Shown here piece by piece: positions 54,701 through 64,000 of a stretch of DNA of 64,000 nt (position 1 is its first letter; every line of letters starts with the position of its first letter). The notes under the pieces are model-generated. The model did not search any database. It worked only from the letters and a program-made list of their open reading frames with translations, and was not told the origin of the DNA. Location: NCBI GenBank assembly GCA_949152475.1, contig OX424563.1, forward strand, positions 16,093,001-16,157,000, read 5' to 3'. Made by a program: the position numbers and the translations under genes. This DNA comes from Terebella lapidaria. Its lineage: Eukaryota > Annelida > Polychaeta > Terebellida > Terebellidae.

Positions 54701-57330
54701 CCCGGCTTTAGTTGTTCACACTTTGATACATATGTTTCCGTACTGGTGCTATTGGACTGGTGTTAGACATAGGAAATGCTCACTTCTTTGGAATACCTGA
54801 TTTCATATCCTTATTGCAAAATATAGAGTTCATGGAGAAAAAAACACACCTATGCGATTTGTGCATCTCTTTGTCCTTCTAATGACGTCACTCTCTGGTG
54901 GTTAATAACGAAGTGTAAAATCATTTATCAACTTTGATTTCGCCCCTTCCATCACATGGTAAATGAACACTGATTCTGAGACAAATAACAACAACAATGG
55001 GATTTTCCTCAGTCCTCAATATATAACGCCCGTGAATTCGCGGGAGTACTAGAGACATGGAGAAAGTCTTCATGGGCATAATCCTTTGTAATTGTGCACA
55101 GGAAGGGAATATTCATCCGATTCTACGAAATTGTCTCGTCGCCAATTACAAGCTATCGAAGGAATATCTGTAGCGTATAGTGCAGATGCACGGAATGATT
55201 GTATGGATCACGTCGTAGAAACAATAGACTAACGCATCCAAAATTATGTCATTATAATCATGCATGTATTCATGCACAGACCAGCAAACCTTCAGATATG
55301 TAACTCTCTACATGTGCACGGTGCAAATAACATTGTGAATACACATTATGATTGGGGATCCAATGTCCCTGGTGCGTCAAAAACCCAAACCCGTCCCTGA
55401 AATGGTACAAGTTGAAATGATATTGTACCTGATCGTCCCTTACATATCGCTAACACCTGAACGGATCTCTGGTGTTGAGAGCGTGACCATGAATTTTAGT
55501 TTTGTGAACCTCGTCCACCATGGACAACCAAGCGATAGGGATGAGCCTATGAGGGTATTTTTGTATATACAATTTTTTAGTTTGATAGATCTGAACGGAC
55601 CAATTACACTCATGGTAAGTGACCATGAAGTCGAGTTCCGGTGGACATGGAGCCCTGTGACCTCCCGGCCCCACTCAGAACTTTCCAATACTCTTCAATG
55701 ATCCGAGTTTTCCAGTGAGGGTTGTAATGCTCGGGCTGGTGGCAATGCATGGACCTGCGTTCAAAAAGGTTGATTCGATAATCATATCAACATTTTTTTT
55801 CAGCTTTAATGCACTTCCGTTTGAACACACTTGAGCATCGATAACTGTTGATCACGTTAGGGTGTTAAGAATTCTCTTTCTTGAGTAGTACTGAGAGTTT
55901 GCAACTGTGATATGCGAGTTTTAACAAATTAATTTGTGAATTGTCACAGATACTGAAGTTTGAATGAACCAGTAGTAATGTCCCAAACACCAGGAAGTGG
56001 CAAGGATATATTTATGTTGGTGTCACATTCTATCAATAGGAGTGCAAATTTTATATCATAGTTTGGCCACTTGCCTAATTATGATGTATTGCAAAGTTCC
56101 TGTAATTATCTTGTTTTACGTGTCCCAATTGTCATTTGATGGTGATAGATGCGTTGTACGCATTAAACCTGCATCATCAAAACGCATCGTAGCACTAACT
56201 CTGGCTGTTGACTAACCCTATTATACACACGGTTATACAAGCTAACATATCGCGCGCTTCCATTCACCCAGTCACCGAACTGGAATACATAATAACAAGG
56301 TTCATTTGGTGTGCGTTGTCCATATCATGATGATGATGTCTCTCGTGGGACCAATACCACACAAAGAACTCCTGACTTCTTGGCAATCTTGATGTACAGT
56401 GAAAATTCGTTTTCCGTCCATAACAGTATCAATTGTCACCATACCACACTGGACAGATAAAAACGCACATAAAAGTCGCATCATGCAGAAGTCGATACTC
56501 CTTCCATGGTTGGAAAGTGAAAAGTTGTTTCCTGTCTCACACACACGACAGGCATTAGTCCGTAATTCTCAGAATGTTAGTAGTTACTTCCAACAAACAT
56601 CGTCACTTGCCTGAACAAAGCCATGATAAAACACTCCAGATAAATATGGATTGTTTTTTAGAAAGTTTTCCAAAAAACAATAATGTTCGGCTGCACCAAT
56701 AAGCTTGCAGGTTCTGTTGATGACAATTGATGCACATATTCTGCAAATGCCATATCCCATGACAGGAATTAACTATGTACCGGAGCACGCAAGTACTGTA
56801 GACCTCAGAGTTCATAGGCTCATTCCATCAAAATGGACTGTAGTCATAACATGACGACAACCAATCGTCACAATACAAAAAAATCGATTGTACGGTTTAC
56901 ATGTGATTATGCATTCATCATTCATTTGCAGCTAATGCTTCAATCATTTCTGCACATAAGGCTACGGGCGTGGTTCCTTACACAACGGTCTATTTAACTA
57001 CTAAGTTTTCTATCGACTGTGACCGATTGCTGACACTCGTTCTTTTGCCATTTATATGCTAATTACATCATAGAATTTGAACAAGTTGACACCAGGACTG
57101 ACACCACGGCGAATTTTGATGTTAATGTTTGATAAAGCTTTGTTTCTATTCCGAAACTCTTCAGTATTGGTCGAAAACAGGATTGTCATTCGAGTGGTTT
57201 CAGGTTGGAAATAATCTCACGTTTATTTGAGCATGGAATGGCCAAAATACTGTGTTTGGGAAAACCAACAGTCCTGTCAGTGTGGAGACATTGGTGCATT
57301 TTTTGTTTCTTGCACAATCAGAATGTCAGA

Positions 57331-57347
57331 GGTAGGTAGGTAGGTAG
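57331..57347 (+). repeat. GGTA microsatellite
   Basis: Four tandem GGTA units plus one base. Ordinary simple repeat. Confidence 0.9.
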
Positions 57348-57832
57348 AGAATATTTTTTTGGCATGAATAATCAAATGAAACATGGGTGAGTCAAATGCT
57401 GTATTGATACAATGTTATGTTTCGGCCCACATGGCAAATCCTTCCAAATTCATCAAACTAAGAGCTTTAAGACATAAAACTGGTGTAGATGTCAGTTTTA
57501 TAGCGTCTAGATGAAATACATTGCGCACCATGCACCATAAAAAGTGGCATCTAGTTGTGATTGAACTTACATCAGTTTCTATGTAGTGAGCTGTTGCTGT
57601 AACTGGGTGCTGTAACTGAATGCTACGATCCAGTTCTGGAACATCGTATCAGCTGGGTATCATGCCGCATTTTTTCACCAAATTTTAGAATTCTACCTAA
57701 AAATATTGGAAAGTTGCAATCTCCCCCAATGTTAAATTCCAGCCCCAACATGGAATTTCAGAGTCGGCACACAAAAGCCACAACTTTTATGTTTGATTTA
57801 TATTAATAAATAATACATAATGTAGACCGACT

Positions 57833-58220
57833 ATGCCTTCCGGCTCAACGCAATATGTGAGGCATAAACATGATAAAAGCCCTGAATTTAATGGAATTTG
57901 TTTGATCCCATTTTGTAATGAATTTTACATAGGGGAATATTGCAAACTATTTCATTTTTTGCGAGGAAAATTTGTTGTTATTACTTGGCCAAAAATACTA
58001 CTTGATAGCAGGACGTCTAGATAGAATCAAAAAATTTGGTGTAAAATTGCGGCCTAATACCCAGTTAAGACACGCACATTTTCAAGTTGATCCGGTTATT
58101 CGAAACTATTCTACGGCCAAAAAACGTGTTTCACTGATAGGTGAACTTGACTTTAGTAGTGTCTATTCAAATATTCATAGTGCGTTGAGAAATTACGAGG
58201 CTCACAAATCCACGCCATAG
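57833..58220 (+). pseudogene. Unrecognised coding-like fragment
   Basis: Two overlapping plus-strand frames (57833-58024 and 57972-58220) look like consecutive parts of one protein separated by a frame change near 57990. The second part has a natural-looking composition: RIKKFGVKLRPNTQLRH, KKRVSLIGELDFSSVY, then a stop. It lies in extra sequence between modules X2 and Y2 that other units lack, so it may have arrived with an insertion. I recognise no family. Confidence 0.3.
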
Positions 58221-61200
58221 AAAAACCAATACGTCTCACTCTTTCTCAAACATACAATAGTTTTGTGGTTGTTTGAAAGCCAGAATATCCGCTGTCCTTC
58301 TTCGTGACTGACCTGCTACTCAATTTTGTCGTTCACAACGTGTCAAAGCGACGGATAAAAATGGTCTGTCTAGTTACATTATGACATATCGCCCCCTGGA
58401 ATGACCTTACAAACATAGGAGATGGTGCTAAGGTCTAGATGAAGACGACCGTGACAGCATGGTTCTCCATGATGGATGGCTGTCAGGTGATTTGCCGTGT
58501 GAATGTAATGGGCCATCAGTGTGAATGAGCTCGGTTGTGCACGAAGCTTCACTTGTTCACTACTTGGTACATGTATTACGCGTGATGGTGCCATTTGCTT
58601 CATATATCCGATATTTCTATACGTATAGAAGTGGCTCAGATTATCGTCTTGTAAAGAACTATGTGGTTGGTAAAAACACCTTTTATTTCATGCACAAGTC
58701 ACATTTCACCCTGAGTTCTGTCCCACCATCTCATTTGGGAATATGTGTTGGCTCTGAGTGAATTGACAGAAATACCAGATACATCGGGGAAGTGTTCATT
58801 GACGCGCACATTTCAACCGGACGTAGATCGCCAAATTTCAGCGGGGGAGCCAAACTCAGATCTTGAATCACAGTGACTTTCTACATGAATTTTCTACATG
58901 ATGATTTTGTTCATGAAAAATATATGCGTGCTAATCACTGGTCTATGTTGAACTAAATGTGATGTTCCCCAAACACACGAAAATATCCAGTTCCCATTTT
59001 GGTCATATGGGCTTGTGAGAATTGGAGTTCATTCTGCAATATCAAGTTCGAGATCCAGAATAGAACTCCAACTAGGATAATGGTAAGTTTCGTCCAGTGA
59101 TAAATAAATTCAACCATCCAATTGTAGACGTTTTGAGTCAAGGATGGTCAAGATAGGGCGATTTTCTAGAATGTAAACGGATCCACATGGAGATACAAAC
59201 AGGCAAAATACCCATCAAGAATATTATTGTCTAGCGCTCTCGCGAATAGTCCTACTGATCGTGGGTGTTTTTGTTCTGTTGTTCCACTAAACATCAGATA
59301 GCACATTTTTAGTTCTATCACCGTTTGACGTGTCCCTTTATGTAGGCTTTTTCTATACATGTGTGTTTAATTTCCAGAATTCGACAATAGCATTCGACAA
59401 TAGCATCCGTCTCAAGAGTTTCCACGTTGATTGTGCATGAGTTTGTTGAGATAGTGGTGATTGAACAAGTGTTGGTCAAAATGTTTCTTCTTTTCTTTAC
59501 CATTGTGAACTGTCTGGAGCATACACGCCTTGTGAGAGTGCCAATCAAAAATATCAAGCTGACAGCAATGTCACATGAAGTTATTTTTGTTAGATTACTA
59601 GAACTCTCACCTGATAACAAGTCAGCATATCATTCCATCAATCAACAATAATTGTATTTTCATCATCTAACTTTTTTTTTTTGCACTTCGGTGCCGTTTT
59701 TCCGGGTTTTGATTTAATTGTGTATATGCTTTTCATAACTGACTGTGTTGGAAGACATAGTAGAAATAACTGAACACTCAGTCACTTGTCGGAAATATGT
59801 ATGTCAGTAGTTGAGATATAACAATCTTCCATAATCAAATCTTCCACAAACATAGTCAAATTGTGAACTTTTTATCAATGTACTTGCCACAGAATGACGT
59901 GTTTGGTATGGTATGATAGCATGCCTCCGTTGGTATTCATGTACTCTTTCAAACACGGAGTTGTACACAAAGGTCACATTTTCCAGGCCAAGATAACGGA
60001 AAAATGCTACCATATGTATTTGATCATTCTTCACATATCACCAAGTCTGGCCACCTGAACAGACCGATCACAGCCCAACAGAGAGACGATAAAGTCGAAT
60101 CCCAAACGACATGGAGCTCTGTAACCTCAAAATGTTCCAAACCCTATGAAAGTCACCAGCCTGTTGGTAATAGTCTCTAACGGTCGCAGGGCTCAAGCGG
60201 GTATTGTAACTGCACCAAAAAAACTGGCAAGTTTGGTTTCCCAACTGCTCAATAAGGTGATGTTAATGGAGCCCGCCATGTGAAGCCAAATGATAATGAT
60301 AAACCCTTCGGGAAAGTTTTGTACACCTAGAGTTTTCTCTTAATGTTATTTCCCTTGTGTACACTGGGGCATCGATAACTGTTGATCACATGTGGGCGAT
60401 TAGTGTTCTGTTTGAGGTAGAACTGAATCTGCAACTGCAAATGTGAACTTGTAGTTGTATACATCAGATACTGAAGTTTGGGGGATTTTGGGTAGTAACG
60501 TCCAGATCATAATAATGTGCCAAGGATGTATCTATGCTGGTGTTGCATTTTCGGTTCTATAACTCAATGATAGTGATGTTGTCAAGCTAGCTAATTTACC
60601 CACATACACGTATTAGATATCCATCTGAACATACATAGGAAGGTGGGAAATTATGAGGTTAACCAATTTCCACACAAAGAAAAGACATATATTAAACATT
60701 TCAAAGGCACAACTGTTTGTCCCTGGTGGTTGTTTGAAAGGTAGACTATCAATTATGCTACTCAATTTTGTTGTCCCCAGCGCGTCATACAGGCAGACAA
60801 AAATTGGTCTTTTATGAGACTATGTCTATTTACAATGTGAAATATCGCTGCCTCTAATGACCTTCCGCACCCATGAGATGGCACTTAGATCTGGAGGAAG
60901 ATGACTGAGATAGCATCACTGCCCATCATGGACGACTGTAAGGTGATTTGCCATGTGAATGGAATGGGCCATCAGTGTGAATGAGCTCGGTGGCAAGCCA
61001 AGAGAGCATGATGGCCACAGCAATCAGCAAATGGAGCATACCAGGCTTTATTTGTTCACAACTTGATGCATGTGTTTCGTGTGCTGGTGCCACTGGATCG
61101 AAAACTATTGTACACATTTACATAATCATGAAGTAAAACACTTCATTCATATTGACCTCAAGATATTTTTTGAAGAGGATATTCATATAATTCATTATTG

Positions 61201-61886
61201 TGAAAATCTGAATGCAAAGAATCTACATGAATGTGGCTCCAATATGGTGATTCATGTTATGATTTTACGGACAGGATAAACGAATATAGAATATAACTCT
61301 CCGAAACCAATTCGTATGTGTGTCGCTTAGTCACCCTGCAAAGAATGTTGGTTATTAACACATTACATGCACAAGCCATATGTAACCATCAGTTTGTCCC
61401 TTCCCTCACATGGGACATGGGCACTGGTTCTGAGCCAAATCACACTAACAATAGAATCTACAGCAGTCCGGATATTAGAATTGCGAATTGCCGGAAGTAC
61501 CAGAGACAATGAGAAAGATTACATGGACATAATCTATTATAATTGTGAACATGAAAGGTACAGTCATTAGATTCGAGAAAGAAACTTTGCGAAAACAAAG
61601 TATGATGGGAAATTAGTGGTCGTAGAGCGTCAAAAATCGGAACCAGTCTCTGAATTGTATACTATTATCCTTTTTATTATAATTCCTTTTTATAGCGCCA
61701 CGTCAAAACACTTGAAATGAACGCTGGTAGCTAGAGAGTTACCATATATTTGAGTCCCGGAGTGGTACGAAAGTCATCGTTCTGGTACTGGTAGTCTCTA
61801 CTGGTCGCAGGGCTCCGGCAAGGGCTCTAAATTCCGGGGCCTGCGTCAGTACATGAAAATATTTAATTTGGAGTCTGTAATTGTTT

Positions 61887-62233
61887 CTACGGAGCCCCTA
61901 AGGGGACATACGGAGCCCCTAAGAGGACACACCTGTGAGTGAAAAAAAAATTTTTTTCGCATTCGAACGCGATGTTTTCGCGTTCCCTCGCGAGCTTTTC
62001 GCGTTCGAACACGATGTTTTCGCGTTACCTCGCGAAGTTTTCGCGTTCCCTCGCGAAGTTTTCGAAAACGCGAAAAATTGATTGTGTTGACGCCCATGAC
62101 TTCTGAGAAGGTTTTGCTACAAGATCGCGTTCGAACGTGAAAAGATCGCGTGGGAACGCAAAAAGATCGCAAGGGAACGCGAAAAAAAAATTGTTTCTTA
62201 ACTTTTGGTTGTGTCCCCTTAGGGGCTCCGTAG
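61887..62233. mobile_element. 347-bp MITE with perfect 22-bp inverted repeats and 21-bp palindromic units
   Basis: The outer 22 bp at each end are exact reverse complements; they begin CTACGGAGCCCC and contain the palindrome CCCCTAAGGGG. Inside the left half, units with CGCGTTCGAACGCG or TTCGCGTTCCCTCGCGAA words start at 61958, 61979, 62000, 62021, 62042 and 62063, exactly 21 bp apart. The right half has GATCGCG units at 62123, 62144 and 62165, also 21 bp apart, in opposite sense. No coding capacity and no clear target-site duplication. Confidence 0.85.
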
Positions 62234-62270
62234 ATATCATATCAGACCTTCAATATACTATATTAATACT

Positions 62271-62700
62271 ACCCTGCATGTTTATTGGTACAGTGGATTT
62301 TTCCCCGAGGAAGAGATTACTGCCCGAGGCGTAAGCCGAGGGTGGTCTTGTCTCAGGAGGGGAATAATCCGCGGTACCAATATACATACAGGGTTGTATT
62401 TATTATATCATACCGAATGTATGTTTTGATAAAACGTCTTTGGCGAATGATGCTGCCGGTTAGTATTATATAAATACAACCATGTATGTATATTGGTACA
62501 GCGGATTATTCCCCGAGGGAGAGATTACTCCCCGAGGAAGAGATTACTGCCCGAGGCGTAAGCCAAGGGTGATCTTGTCTCAGGAGGGGAATAATCCGCG
62601 GTTCCAATATACATACAGGGGTTGTATTTGTTATATGATATCGAATGTCTGATTTGATAAAACGTCATTGGCGATTGATGCTGCCGGTTAGTATATCAAA
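62271..62700. repeat. Tandem pair of hairpin elements
   Basis: Each unit is an inverted repeat of about 36 bp per arm (62271-62394 and 62478-62623). The arms carry TATTGGTAC and GGATTATTCCCC words, with a loop containing CCCGAGGCGTAAGCC. A shared spacer follows (TTTGATAAAACGTC, GATGCTGCCGGTTAGTAT). Units are 207 and 223 bp. The second loop has an extra GAGATTACTCCCCGAG. Likely MITEs duplicated together with flanking DNA. Confidence 0.8.
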
Positions 62701-64000
62701 TAACCAGTTAGTATATCAAATTGCGGTCGGCTCGTATTAGCGTATTACCTCACGTGTATTGGCCAATCAAAGAGCGTGATTCTTACATGAGGTATAATAT
62801 AAAGTCTTATGGAATACCTTGCATTAATGTTTCTGCGTAGATTGGCAGAGAATACTAAGCTATATTCATGGTGTCATGCTTCAGTGGATATATTAAGACA
62901 TATATTCAAACATTTATGTGTGCACATGGGTCACATTTTCGACGCCGAGCAGAGAATGCTCCCATATGTATCTGATAATCCCTTACATATCGCCCAGTTT
63001 GATCATCTGAACAGCCAAAAAGAATGACCATAAAGTCGAGTCCCGGAGGACACGAAACACTGCGACCGGCTGTGACCCCAAAAGGACCCAACCGCTATGA
63101 AGGTCGGTCCTTTCTCAGTACTCTCTAATGATCAGAGTGCTCCAGCGAGGGTTGTAAAAGCATGATCCTACTGGAATGCATGAACATGTGGAAAGTTTTG
63201 TTTCCCAACTGACCAATAAGGTGGTTTGAATGGAGCCCACCATATGATGCCACGCCACAATGATCACCCTTGGGGGTAATTTTGTATACCTAAAGTTCAA
63301 TAAAGGTGATTTGATAATCGTTTCACCGTTTTGTCTCCAGTACAATTCCCTTGTAAACACTCCAGCATCAATAACTCTCGATCACATGTGGGAGCTTACA
63401 GGTTTGAACCCAAAGTAGAGCTGAAAGTCTGCAACTGTGATAACAGTACATTGTAAAAAGTTAATTCATGGAGTGTACATGTAGGTTTAGGTTGGTGTTG
63501 CATCCTGTCAAAACGAGTGCTAATTTTATCATAGGTTGACGTCATGCCAAACTGTGATGTATTGCAAATGTTCTATTCTCTAGTTTCATGTTGCTCAAAT
63601 GTCACGTGGTGGTGCTTGGCGCATTCCACACGTTATACTTGCATCGGCAAAATACAACATAGACTGATGACGGCCAAGCCTATACCTTACAACTTTATCA
63701 TAGTGCCAATTTTATCATAGTTGGACGTCATGCCTAACTATTATGTAGATGTTCTATTATTCTCTTGTTTCCAATTGTCACGTGATGGTGATTGACGCAT
63801 TCCACACATTTAACTTGCTTAATTATGCGGGGTAATTGATCGCACGCTTCCAGCATGCTTCCCCAGTTACCGAACTGGAATAAATAATAACTGGGTTCAA
63901 TTGGTGTGCGTTGCCCGAAACATTATGAGGATGTCCCTCGTGGGGCAAATATCACGGCGAGACCTAGTCTGGCAATTCGTACTCCCATTAAAACGACACT

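Larger units (their letters stand above)
52960..64000. repeat. Array of degenerate multi-kilobase units
   Basis: Three modules recur in this region. Module Y is at 54250-54800, 58240-58620 and 60710-61110. Module Z is at 55430-55930, 59980-60480 and 62930-63480. Module X is at 52965-53310, 56245-56600 and 63835-64000. The order Y, a shared spacer, Z, a linker, X repeats with unit lengths of about 2.5-4 kb and runs off the right edge. Stretches between the modules (for example 53310-54250) show nothing recognisable. Whether these are decayed tandem genes or a large-unit repeat is open. Confidence 0.65.

Noticed and set aside
55348-55701. A 117-codon plus-strand frame in module Z
   Set aside because: The same frame is not kept in the Z copies at 59980-60480 and 62930-63480.

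Overview
The window looks like nuclear DNA of an animal with a repeat-rich, probably marine invertebrate genome. The evidence is intronless membrane-anchored enzyme genes in a same-strand cluster, APE-type LINEs, a Ty3/Gypsy element, many small inverted-repeat elements and a 134-bp satellite. The species cannot be fixed from the sequence; a lophotrochozoan or an invertebrate deuterostome would fit. I saw no rRNA, no CRISPR array and no tRNA gene I could defend, although tRNAs were not searched exhaustively.

The backbone is four paralogous genes on the minus strand, all intact and single-exon (222-1526, 21933-23243, 32163-33473, 49614-50933). They encode proteins of about 435 residues with an N-terminal membrane anchor and a sulfotransferase-like P-loop domain. 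Copies 2 and 3 lie in a recent tandem duplication whose two halves start alike at 21101 and 31314. Each half carries the gene, a 2.4-2.6 kb inverted-repeat transposon starting 78 bp upstream of the ATG, about 2 kb of shared flank and a block of satellite. The second half has since gained an intact two-ORF LINE (37685-42650), a 0.7 kb insertion (36043-36735) and a longer satellite.

Between gene copies 1 and 2 (about 2.2-20.2 kb) is a nest of mobile DNA: two related hairpin-ended elements, a 69-bp minisatellite, a decayed transposase-like gene, and a GC-rich, broken Ty3/Gypsy fossil on the minus strand (about 6.5-20.2 kb). A 5'-truncated CR1/jockey-type LINE has inserted into the Gypsy element and is flanked by an 8-bp target-site duplication.

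From 51 to 64 kb I found no gene that is clearly intact. This part holds degenerate multi-kilobase units repeated at least three times, some with traces of former coding sequence. It also holds two inverted-repeat elements whose interiors are arrays of CGTTCGAACG-type palindromes at 30-31 bp and exactly 21 bp spacing. Those arrays, and the satellite that carries a perfect DR1 nuclear-receptor motif in register every 134 bp, are the most unusual structures in the window.
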